Origin: Paraburkholderia sejongensis
Lineage (GTDB): Bacteria > Pseudomonadota > Gammaproteobacteria > Burkholderiales > Burkholderiaceae
Length of the DNA: 64,000 nucleotides
NCBI RefSeq assembly: GCF_020880815.1
Contig: NZ_JAJITD010000014.1
Span: 1-64,000 of the forward strand
Reading direction: 5' to 3'
Each line of letters begins with the position of its first letter. Positions within the stretch are counted from its first letter, which is position 1. A model generated the notes under the pieces. The model saw only the letters and a program-made list of their open reading frames with translations. It had not been told where the DNA came from and did no database searches. Below, piece by piece: positions 1 to 6,686 of this stretch. Position numbers and translations under genes: made by a program.

Positions 1-114
1 CCTGATGACCATAGCGAGTCGGTCCCACCCCTTCCCATCCCGAACAGGACCGTGAAACGACTCTACGCCGATGATAGTGCGGATTGCCCGTGTGAAAGTA
101 GGTAATCGTCAGGC
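1..114 (+). rRNA. rrf: 5S ribosomal RNA (5' end at or just before the window edge)
   Basis: The first bases match the conserved beta-proteobacterial 5S rRNA: the 5' strand CCTGATGACCATAGCGAG, the loop segment CCCATCCCGAACAGGA and the closing 3' strand TCGTCAGGC that pairs with the 5' end. One or two 5' bases may lie outside the window. No 16S or 23S sequence is present here, so this is the distal end of an rRNA operon lying upstream. The gene is followed closely by a rho-independent terminator. Confidence 0.95.
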
Positions 115-134
115 TCCTCATGCAGTACGTCCAG

Positions 135-168
135 AACCCCGGTGTCTCCGAAAGAGAACCGGGGTTTT
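135..168 (+). terminator. Rho-independent terminator of the rRNA operon
   Basis: A 9-bp perfect stem (AACCCCGGT at 135-143 with ACCGGGGTT at 158-166) closes a 14-nt loop and runs into TTTTCG. It lies 20 bp after the 5S rRNA and is the expected end of the rRNA transcript. From here to 408 I see no gene, only the next terminator on the other strand. Confidence 0.85.
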
Positions 169-347
169 CGCGTTTACGCGGCGGATTTGCGCGGCTTGCC
201 GGCGCTCCTTTCCGACAGCACTCGAGCCTTACTTAACCACTTGCACCTGGCCCGATAGTCGTCCGAAACGTTTTCTGTGAATCGCTCAACGGAAGAGACC
301 GGAGAGAAGGCGGATATTATGGTCGCCACGGCGCGTGAACGTCCGGA

Positions 348-374
348 AACAAAGCGGCCCGCGCGTGGCGGGCC
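348..374 (-). terminator. Rho-independent terminator of the meta-cleavage operon
   Basis: On the minus strand, after the aldolase stop codon, a GC-rich 7-bp stem (GGCCCGC and GCGGGCC at 356-362 and 368-374, 5-nt loop) is followed by GCTTTGTTT. Position and orientation fit termination of the minus-strand operon that ends at 409. Confidence 0.65.
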
Positions 375-408
375 GAATCCATGCGTGAAAACACCAAAAG
401 GCTGCTAA

Positions 409-1473
409 TTAGCCGGCTTCACTCACGGCAGCCGCAACCCGCACATCGTCATGCGCATCGCGCTTAAGCAGATCGAGAGCGACATCGACGATCATGTCTT
501 CCTGGCCGCCGACCATCTTGCGTCGCCCAAGCTCGACCAGAATATCGACGGTCTTAAGCCCATACTTGCGAGCCGCAACCTCGGCATGTCGCAAGAAACT
601 CGAATAAACGCCAGCATAGCCAAGAGCGAGCGTCTCCCGATCCACCCGCACGGGCCGATCCTGCAACGGCCGAACCAGATCATCGGCGGCATCCATCAAG
701 CGATAAAGATCGCACCCATGATTCCAACCCTGGCGCTCAGCCGCTGCGATAAACACCTCGAGAGGAGCATTCCCGGCGCCAGCCCCCATCCCCGCGAGAC
801 TCGCATCGATCCGGTCACAGCCTTCCTCGACTGCCACCAGTGAATTAGCCACCCCGAGACTGAGATTGTGATGCGCATGCATCCCTGTCTGCGTGTCGGC
901 GTTGAGAACATCCTTGAATGCGCGAAACCGATCGCGAATATCGTTCATCCCCAGCGCGCCGCCCGAATCGACCACATATACGCAACTCGCGCCATAACTC
1001 TCCATCAGCTTCGCCTGCTCGGCGAGCTTTTGCGGCGTGGTCATATGGCTCATCATCAGAAAGCCGACCGGATCCATCCCAAGCTCGCGAGCGAATTCCA
1101 GATGCTGACGCGACACGTCTGCTTCGGTGCAATGCGTAGCGACCCGCACCACTCGCGCGCCGGCATCGTAAGCATTACGCAGATCGTGCATCGTCCCGAT
1201 CCCCGGCAGCAATAGCGTGGCGATCTTCGCATTCGCCACGCTCTCGGCCGCGGCGGCGATCCACTCCACATCGCTATGCGCACCGAAACCATAATTGAAG
1301 CTGGAACCTTCGACACCATCTCCATGCGCGACCTCGATACTATCGACACCCGCCTGATCGAGCGCGGCCGCAATGGTCTTCACATGCGCGATGCTGTACT
1401 GATGGCGAATCGCATGACTGCCGTCACGCAGCGTGACGTCGGAGATATAGAGCTTCTTGTCGATCGTAGTCAT
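409..1473 (-). CDS. dmpG: 4-hydroxy-2-oxovalerate aldolase
   Basis: This class II pyruvate aldolase cleaves 4-hydroxy-2-oxovalerate to pyruvate and acetaldehyde, the last carbon-carbon cleavage of the meta pathway. The 354-residue length is usual for DmpG/BphI/MhpE. The HMGL-like TIM barrel starts with DVTLRDGSHA, carrying the catalytic Arg and metal-binding Asp, and the HAHHN motif near residue 200 supplies the metal-ligand histidines. A C-terminal DRE-TIM communication domain follows. The start overlaps the stop of the acetaldehyde dehydrogenase gene by one base (TAATG), as expected for a pair whose products form a substrate-channelling complex. It is the last gene of the operon. Confidence 0.95.
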   Translation of the reverse strand: MTTIDKKLYISDVTLRDGSHAIRHQYSIAHVKTIAAALDQAGVDSIEVAHGDGVEGSSFNYGFGAHSDVEWIAAAAESVANAKIATLLLPGIGTMHDLRNAYDAGARVVRVATHCTEADVSRQHLEFARELGMDPVGFLMMSHMTTPQKLAEQAKLMESYGASCVYVVDSGGALGMNDIRDRFRAFKDVLNADTQTGMHAHHNLSLGVANSLVAVEEGCDRIDASLAGMGAGAGNAPLEVFIAAAERQGWNHGCDLYRLMDAADDLVRPLQDRPVRVDRETLALGYAGVYSSFLRHAEVAARKYGLKTVDILVELGRRKMVGGQEDMIVDVALDLLKRDAHDDVRVAAAVSEAG

Positions 1474-2438
1474 TACGCGGCCTCCTTGTGTCCACGCGCG
1501 ATGCCGGCCGCAATGCGACGGCGCGCCATCATATCGGCGCAGGCAAGAGCGGCCGACGTCATGATGTCGAGATTGCCCGCATACGCAGGCAGGTAGTGAG
1601 CGGCGCCTTCCACTTCGAGAAACACGGAGGTTTTCAGCCCGTGCTTCAATCCGAGTCCCGGCACGTTCAACGGCTGATCGGGCGAAATCACGTCGAACTG
1701 CACTTTCTGCTTCAGACGATAACCCGGCACATAAGCCTGCACGCTCGCCACCATCCGCGCGATGCTGTCTTCGATCGCCTGCTGGTCCGCCAGATCGGAC
1801 AGCACGAACACGGTGTCGCGCATGATCAGCGGCGGCTCGGCAGGATTGAGCACGATGATCGCCTTGCCGCGCGTTGCGCCGCCGAGCGTTTCGATCGCGC
1901 TGCGGGTCGTTTCGGTGAATTCATCGATGTTCGCGCGCGTGCCCGGGCCCGCCGATTTGCTCGCGATCGAAGCGACGATTTCCGCGTAGTGCACCTTGGC
2001 GACGCGCGAGACTGCGGCGACCATCGGAATCGTCGCCTGGCCGCCGCAGGTGACCATGTTCATGTTGGTCGCGTTCTCGGCTTCGAGATTGATCGCCGGG
2101 ATCACGTACGGGCCGATGGCCGCCGGCGTCAGGTCGATCACCTGCACGCCATGCTGTTGCAGCACGTCGTTGTGACGCTTGTGCGCGCCGGCCGAGGTCG
2201 CATCGAACACGATGTCGATGTCGTTGAACAGATCGAGCTTGAGCAACCCGTCGAGGCCTTCGGCGGTGGTCGTCACGCCGAGCCGCGCGGCCCGCGCGAG
2301 GCCGTCCGATTGCGGATCGACGCCGACCATCGCGCTCATTTCGAGGAGCTGACTATTGCGCATCACCTTGATCATCAGATCGGTGCCGATATTGCCGGAC
2401 CCGATGATCGCCACTTTTACCTTACCTGTCATATTCAC
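1473..2438 (-). CDS. dmpF: Acetaldehyde dehydrogenase (acylating)
   Basis: It oxidises acetaldehyde to acetyl-CoA with NAD+ and CoA, taking acetaldehyde directly from the aldolase. The 321 residues show an N-terminal Rossmann motif (IIGSGNIGTD, about residues 11-20), the catalytic Cys131 in TCGGQATIPMV, and the family's C-terminal dimerisation region (VFLEVEGAAHYLPAYAGNLD). Length and motifs match DmpF/BphJ/MhpF. It lies 89 bp after the decarboxylase gene and overlaps the aldolase gene start. A secondary role outside aromatic breakdown is unlikely given the neighbours. Confidence 0.95.
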   Translation of the reverse strand: MNMTGKVKVAIIGSGNIGTDLMIKVMRNSQLLEMSAMVGVDPQSDGLARAARLGVTTTAEGLDGLLKLDLFNDIDIVFDATSAGAHKRHNDVLQQHGVQVIDLTPAAIGPYVIPAINLEAENATNMNMVTCGGQATIPMVAAVSRVAKVHYAEIVASIASKSAGPGTRANIDEFTETTRSAIETLGGATRGKAIIVLNPAEPPLIMRDTVFVLSDLADQQAIEDSIARMVASVQAYVPGYRLKQKVQFDVISPDQPLNVPGLGLKHGLKTSVFLEVEGAAHYLPAYAGNLDIMTSAALACADMMARRRIAAGIARGHKEAA

Positions 2439-2527
2439 TCCGGACTCATGCTTGATGCTTCAGGTTGCGTGCTCGGGGGTCGAGCGACGCACGCGCCGGG
2501 GCTCCACGGCCGCGCGCCGCCGGCGCG

Positions 2528-3295
2528 TCATCCGTTGACGTGAAAGCCCGCGCGGCCGAGCTGTTCCATCTCGACCGACACATACTGGCCCGGCTTGATC
2601 CATTCGGCCGGCGTCGCGCCGCCCGCCATCACGATCCAGCCGGCCTGCAACGGCTCGCCGGCCTGCGCGGAGAGCCGCGCGGCGGCCACCAGCGAGCGCA
2701 GCGGCTGGCCGAGCAGCGCGGCGGTCGAGCCGACCTGCACGACGTGGCCGTCGATATTGAGCGTCAGGCCGAGGTTGCTGAAGTCGATGCGCGGATCGCG
2801 CCACGCGCCGATCACGAAGCCGCTCGACGACGCGTTGTCCGCGATCACTTCCGGCAGCGTGAATTTGAAGTCCTTGTAGCGCGAGTCGATGATCTCGAGC
2901 GCGGGCGCGATCGCTTCGACGGCCGCGAGCGCTTGCGGCCCGGTCACGTCGCCGTCGAGCGAATGCTTGAGCACGAAGGCGATTTCCGGTTCGACGCGCG
3001 GATGCACGAAGCGCGAGAAATCGATCGTGCTGCCTTCCTCGATTTGCATGCCGGCGGTCAGGCGCCCCCAGATCACGTCGGACAGGCCCATCTGCACCAT
3101 CTTCGCGCGGCTCGTGAAGCCCATCTTCACGCCGACGCGGCGTTCGCCGCGCGCAACCCGGCGCTGGATCGACGCGGACTGAATCTGATAGGCCTCGTCG
3201 AGCGACAGGCGGCCTTCGGGGTCGAACTGGGAGACTTCGGTGGCGGTGCGCGCTGCGTCGTCGAGCAGCGTCGCGTATTCGTTAATCTGGCTCAT
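2528..3295 (-). CDS. dmpH: 4-oxalocrotonate decarboxylase (2-oxo-3-hexenedioate decarboxylase)
   Basis: This fumarylacetoacetase-fold enzyme decarboxylates 2-oxo-3-hexenedioate to 2-hydroxypenta-2,4-dienoate. The start is the ATG at 3295 (MSQINEYATLL), which overlaps the previous stop as ATGA and gives 255 residues, normal for the family; upstream in-frame codons belong to shadow reading. Visible motifs are VGVKMGFTSRAK, HPRVEPEIAFVL with metal-binding glutamates, and IADNASSSGFV. It is a paralogue of the adjacent hydratase. The C-terminal EWIKPGQYVSVEMEQLG region resembles decarboxylases (XylI/DmpH) more than hydratases, which is why I assign the roles this way round. Confidence 0.85.
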   Translation of the reverse strand: MSQINEYATLLDDAARTATEVSQFDPEGRLSLDEAYQIQSASIQRRVARGERRVGVKMGFTSRAKMVQMGLSDVIWGRLTAGMQIEEGSTIDFSRFVHPRVEPEIAFVLKHSLDGDVTGPQALAAVEAIAPALEIIDSRYKDFKFTLPEVIADNASSSGFVIGAWRDPRIDFSNLGLTLNIDGHVVQVGSTAALLGQPLRSLVAAARLSAQAGEPLQAGWIVMAGGATPAEWIKPGQYVSVEMEQLGRAGFHVNG

Positions 3296-4107
3296 TGACG
3301 TGCCTCGTTCGCGGAAGTGGGGGTGGCGTCGAACACGGCTCGCACCGAGCCCAGTCCGTTGATGCGCGCGTCGAAGACGTCGCCCGGCGCGACCGCGACC
3401 ATCGGGCCGAGCGCGCCGGACAGCACGAGGTCGCCCGTCTTCAGCGGGGTGCCGACCGCGGCCATCGTGCGCGCGAGCCAGACCACCGCGTTGATCGGAT
3501 GGCCGAGGCAGGCGGCGCCCGCGCCGACCGACACCGGTTCGCCGCGTCGCTCCATCACCATCCCGCACAGCCGCAGATCGAAATCGGCGAGCTTGCGCGG
3601 CCGGTTGCCGAGCACGAACGCCGACGACGACGCGTTGTCCGCGATCGTGTCGGTAATGCGGATATTCCAGTTGGCAATGCGGCTGCCGACGATTTCGAGC
3701 GCCGGCAACGCGTAGTGGATCGCGTTTAGCACGTCGAGCTGGCCCGGATTGCGCTGATTCAGATCGCGGCCAATCACGAACGCGATCTCCGCTTCGATCT
3801 TCGGTTGCGTGAGAATCGACGCCGGAATCGGTTCGCCGTCGCCGTAGCCCATGTCGTCGAACAGCATGCCGAAATCGGGCTGGTCGACGCCGAGCTGCTT
3901 CTGCACCGCGACCGACGTCAGGCCGATCTTGCAGCCGACCACGCGGCGGCCGGCGGCGATGCGCCGCTCGGTGTTGACGCGCTGGATCGCATAAGCATCG
4001 TCGATGCTCATTTGTTCATAGGTCTCGCGCAGCGGCGCGATGTAGGCGCCGCTACGCTCGGCGTCGACCAGTGCGCGCGCCGCGCTTTCGATCTGTTGCG
4101 GTGTCAT
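3292..4107 (-). CDS. dmpE: 2-oxopent-4-enoate hydratase (2-keto-4-pentenoate hydratase)
   Basis: It adds water to 2-hydroxypenta-2,4-dienoate to give 4-hydroxy-2-oxovalerate, the aldolase substrate. It has 271 residues from the ATG at 4107, and the start overlaps the tautomerase stop (ATGA). The FAH-family motifs are VGCKIGLTS, QPKIEAEIAFV and IADNASSSAFVLG. The hydratase-type C-terminus is LKTGDLVLSGALGPMVAVAPGD, where catalytic-site residues of XylJ/MhpD/DmpE cluster. Tight overlaps on both sides show translational coupling. Hydratase and decarboxylase form a complex in studied pathways, which fits their adjacency. Confidence 0.88.
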   Translation of the reverse strand: MTPQQIESAARALVDAERSGAYIAPLRETYEQMSIDDAYAIQRVNTERRIAAGRRVVGCKIGLTSVAVQKQLGVDQPDFGMLFDDMGYGDGEPIPASILTQPKIEAEIAFVIGRDLNQRNPGQLDVLNAIHYALPALEIVGSRIANWNIRITDTIADNASSSAFVLGNRPRKLADFDLRLCGMVMERRGEPVSVGAGAACLGHPINAVVWLARTMAAVGTPLKTGDLVLSGALGPMVAVAPGDVFDARINGLGSVRAVFDATPTSANEARQ

Positions 4108-4313
4108 TTGGCCTTCTCCTGGGCGGCGGCGATTTCGTCCTTGGTCTGATCGCCGACGGCCCAGTGGCTGGCCGGCGTCAGCGTCGCGTAGACGCGGATC
4201 GAACTGAGCGGCGCGCCGAGCGTTTCGTGGACGGTGCGCGCGACGGCTTTGACGCACGCCTTGATCGCGGCGTCGTCGCGTCCTTCGACGAGGGAAATAT
4301 GAACGATTGGCAT
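4104..4313 (-). CDS. 4-oxalocrotonate tautomerase family protein
   Basis: This 69-residue tautomerase begins MPIVHISLVEGR, so after Met removal Pro1 would be the catalytic base that isomerises 2-hydroxymuconate to 2-oxo-3-hexenedioate. The SSIRVYATLTP segment carries the Arg equivalent to Arg39 of 4-oxalocrotonate tautomerase, and HWAVGDQ corresponds to the conserved HFGIGG-like turn. It is a few residues longer than the classical 62-residue enzyme. It is the first gene of the minus-strand operon and faces the LysR gene across a 194-bp promoter region. The upstream ring-cleavage dioxygenase and semialdehyde dehydrogenase are not in the window. Confidence 0.85.
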   Translation of the reverse strand: MPIVHISLVEGRDDAAIKACVKAVARTVHETLGAPLSSIRVYATLTPASHWAVGDQTKDEIAAAQEKAK

Positions 4314-4425
4314 GGTGAGTTCCTGGTTGCGCGAGCACGAAAGGAAGCGGCGACACGTTGCGCGGACGATGCGGCAACGCGGCGGCGCCATCGGAATCGG
4401 CTGCCATGATCGCGCTTGCGGCGGC

Positions 4426-4471
4426 ATACCGTCCAATACTGTTTTTTTAAAATCTGATACCGTTCCGGTAT
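4426..4471. promoter_or_regulatory. LysR-type operator in the divergent promoter
   Basis: ATACCGTTCCGGTAT (4457-4471) is a perfect inverted repeat with the T-N11-A form of LysR-family recognition sites. A second ATACCG half-site starts at 4426, exactly 31 bp (three helical turns) upstream, as expected for a recognition site plus an activation site. It sits between the tautomerase start (4313) and the LysR start (4508), so the adjacent LysR protein is the likely binder. Confidence 0.6.
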
Positions 4472-4507
4472 GACTTGATTTACCCGCGCACGCAAGGAAA
4501 CGAACCG

Positions 4508-5422
4508 ATGGAACTGAAGCAGATGCGCTATTTCCTCGCGCTGGCCGAGGAGCTTAACTTCGGCCGCGCGGCCGAGCGGCTGCATATCGCGCAGCCGCCG
4601 CTCACGCGCAACATCCGCGCGCTCGAAGAGGAACTGGGCACGCCGCTGTTCATCCGCACCAGCAAGGGCGCGGAGCTGACCGAGGCGGGGCGCGCGCTGC
4701 TGGAGGAAGTGCCGAACATCCTCGCGCTGTCGCGGCGCGCGGAAGAGCAGACCCAACTGGCGGGGCAGGGTTATACAGGACGGCTCGACGTCGGCATTTT
4801 CAGCTCGGGGATTCTGAATGTGATCCCGCGCCTGCTCGCGGACTTTCATACCGAGCGGCCGGCGGTGAAGATCGGTTTGCACAATATGTCGAAGGCCGAG
4901 CAGATCGCGGCGCTGCGCGAGCGGCGCATCACGATCGGCTTTAACCGGCTGGTGCCGAACGAGGCCGATATCGCGGTCGACTGGGTGCAGCGCGAGTCGT
5001 ATCTGATCGCGCTGTATGAAGGGCATCCGCTGTGCGAGAAGAAAACCATTACGCTGCGCGACCTCGATAACGAGCGGATGATCCTCTATCCGAACGCGCC
5101 GGTGCATGGGCTCGCGCAGGAGGTCGCGGCGGCGTTTCGCGCGGAGGGCGTGCGGCTGCGGGTCGAGCAGGAAGTCGAGGACGTGGTGACCTGTATCGCG
5201 CTGGTGGCGAGCCGTTTCGGCGTGTGCGTGACGACCGAATCGGCGGTCAATCTGCGGCTGCCGGGCGTCGTGTACCGGCCGCTCAGATCGACGCGGTTGC
5301 GCGAGATCGAGTTGAGCTGTCTGTACCGGCGTGACGACAGCTCGCCGATTCTGCAGGCGTTTCTGAGGCTGATCCGCGCGTCGCGCGGCAAGACGGGCAA
5401 GGCGCGGGCGGCGCCGGCTTAG
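4508..5422 (+). CDS. LysR-family regulator of the meta-cleavage operon
   Basis: A 304-residue LysR protein with an N-terminal winged HTH (MELKQMRYFLALAEELNFGR...AERLHIAQPPLTRNI, residues 1-60) and a type-2 periplasmic-binding effector domain from about residue 90. The MELKQMRYF start and HIAQPPLTR recognition helix resemble the CatR/BenM group of aromatic regulators. I place the start at 4508 because AAGGAAA lies 8-10 bp upstream; an in-frame ATG at 4475 would add eleven unconserved residues. It is divergent from the operon at 409-4313, which it probably activates in response to a pathway intermediate (inference). Confidence 0.88.
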   Translation: MELKQMRYFLALAEELNFGRAAERLHIAQPPLTRNIRALEEELGTPLFIRTSKGAELTEAGRALLEEVPNILALSRRAEEQTQLAGQGYTGRLDVGIFSSGILNVIPRLLADFHTERPAVKIGLHNMSKAEQIAALRERRITIGFNRLVPNEADIAVDWVQRESYLIALYEGHPLCEKKTITLRDLDNERMILYPNAPVHGLAQEVAAAFRAEGVRLRVEQEVEDVVTCIALVASRFGVCVTTESAVNLRLPGVVYRPLRSTRLREIELSCLYRRDDSSPILQAFLRLIRASRGKTGKARAAPA

Positions 5423-5470
5423 CGGCAGGCGTTTTTTGGTCGCCGTGCGTTCGGCCCGACAGCCTCTCGT

Positions 5471-5695
5471 TCACTGCGAGGCGGCAGCCGGCGCGGACGC
5501 CGGATGGTCCGTCTTGTTCGTCTGCCCGGCGGGCTCGCTCTTCGCTTTACGCGCTTTTTTCTGCGCGGCCCGCTGCGTGTCCTGCATCTGCCTGTTCGCG
5601 CTCATACCCATCTGCGCGGAAGCGGCGGCGGGCCACATCGCATTAGCGATGACGAATGCCGCGAGCGCCGGCACGACGGTACCAAACCTGTTCAT
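5471..5695 (-). CDS. Small exported protein, function unknown
   Basis: I do not recognise a family. The 74-residue product begins with a good Sec signal peptide (MNRFGTVVPALAAFVIANAM, cleavage probably after the AAASA at about residues 23-27). The mature part is short and charged (QRAAQKKARKAKSEP) and ends in an Ala/Ser/Pro-rich tail. A clear ribosome site (AGGGGAAC) precedes the ATG, which supports a real gene. It lies 48 bp upstream of, and in the same direction as, nothing else on this strand except the lipoprotein gene at 5743-6267, with which it may be co-transcribed. Confidence 0.6.
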   Translation of the reverse strand: MNRFGTVVPALAAFVIANAMWPAAASAQMGMSANRQMQDTQRAAQKKARKAKSEPAGQTNKTDHPASAPAAASQ

Positions 5696-5742
5696 CTCGT
5701 TCCCCTAACTAACTACCCGTCGCCTCGAAAGCTCGCGTCGCT

Positions 5743-6267
5743 TCAGAATTTATTGCGCTGGCTCGGATCGAATACCGGGTCCGGCTGCTTCTGCGTTTGT
5801 CTCAGCACGCCCTGCGGGTCGAAATAGAAATTGAAGATCATGTGGTAGATGTTGCTTTCCATGTACCGGTACGACCACACCTCGCGCTCCATCCGCTTGA
5901 AATACGAGGTCTCGAAAGGCCGGCCGAATGCGACCAGCACGTCGTCGCGGGTCCACTTGTTGACCTCGGCGCGATAGAACTCGTTTTCCTGAAGCACTTG
6001 CTGCACACGGGTCGTCCTGCCCGATGCATCGATATCGACCGCGGTGGTCGTCGTGCCCATCGGCTGCGTGGGCCACATCAGACGCTTGCCGCCGTCGGGC
6101 AGATCGTAGGTTTCCTTCGGCGGACCGAGCGTCGCGATCACCGTCTGCCGGTCCATACCGGTCTGCACGCGCTGCTGCGGCTGCGCGCAGGCGCCGAGCA
6201 GGAGCATCAGGGTAAGCGCGACGGCGCACGCGCGCGGCGGCCACGCAAGGGCAATGCGCTGTTTCAT
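5743..6267 (-). CDS. Outer-membrane lipoprotein with an OmlA/BamE-like fold
   Basis: The 174-residue protein has a lipoprotein signal peptide with lipobox LLGAC, giving Cys27 as the lipidated residue. The mature part contains two GMDRQTVIATLGPPKETYDLPDG-like and WTRDDVLVAFGRPFETSYF-like segments, that is two copies of the helix plus G-P turn seen in SmpA/OmlA (BamE) domains, followed by an aromatic-rich strand region. The BAM accessory role of BamE cannot be assumed; a generic envelope lipoprotein is safer. Its promoter region holds a striking six-fold 11-bp repeat. Start codon and length are as for an ordinary lipoprotein. Confidence 0.75.
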   Translation of the reverse strand: MKQRIALAWPPRACAVALTLMLLLGACAQPQQRVQTGMDRQTVIATLGPPKETYDLPDGGKRLMWPTQPMGTTTTAVDIDASGRTTRVQQVLQENEFYRAEVNKWTRDDVLVAFGRPFETSYFKRMEREVWSYRYMESNIYHMIFNFYFDPQGVLRQTQKQPDPVFDPSQRNKF

Positions 6268-6307
6268 GGGTCTCTCCCGCGTTTGTGCATGGCTTCGGTG
6301 GCGGCCG

Positions 6308-6373
6308 TCGCGTAACTCTCACGTAACCATCACGTGACGGTCACGTGAAAATCGCACGCAAATCGCATGCGGC
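6308..6373. promoter_or_regulatory. Six tandem 11-bp repeats, probable regulator array
   Basis: Six consecutive 11-bp units can be read: TCGCGTAACTC, TCACGTAACCA, TCACGTGACGG, TCACGTGAAAA, TCGCACGCAAA, TCGCATGCGGC. All begin TCRC and the first four share TCRCGTRA. An 11-bp period places every unit on one face of the helix, as with direct-repeat sites of OmpR/PhoB-type response regulators. The array lies 41 bp upstream of the lipoprotein start (minus strand) and 313 bp upstream of the phosphoketolase start, so it could serve either. This wider gene-free stretch (6268-6686) also holds a palindrome at 6420. Confidence 0.55.
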
Positions 6374-6419
6374 GAACACCGCACCAGGCTCAAACGTGCC
6401 ACGCGCGGCCGGGCGGCAA

Positions 6420-6437
6420 ATCGGACCAAGGTCCGAT
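6420..6437. promoter_or_regulatory. 18-bp palindrome upstream of the phosphoketolase operon
   Basis: ATCGGACCAAGGTCCGAT has perfect 8-bp arms around AA. It lies 250 bp upstream of the xfp start codon in an otherwise gene-free stretch and could be an operator for the carbon operon. I recognise no specific regulator for this sequence. Confidence 0.4.
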
Positions 6438-6686
6438 AGGCAAGCGGGCAGCGCGCGACTAGCCTGTGAGTTGCAGCCGGAAAGCGTGAAGGCCGCAGAG
6501 CCTGAGAACCGCCAGGCCCGGACACCGCCAAGCTTGGAAACCGCCCACCGCGTCGGCAACAGCGACGGCCGTCGCGAGGCTCGCCGCGCTCCGGCACCTT
6601 GCCGCTGCGACACCGCGCGATTGCAGCGCGCCCGGCGCTGCGCCGTTTCAAGCCGGGCCCGCGCCGCACGGACAGGAGACGTCACG

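Noticed and set aside
6345..6686. Extended N-terminus of phosphoketolase
   Set aside because: The extra 114 codons are low-complexity and unconserved, and a good ribosome site precedes the ATG at 6687; the stretch also contains the repeat array and palindrome.
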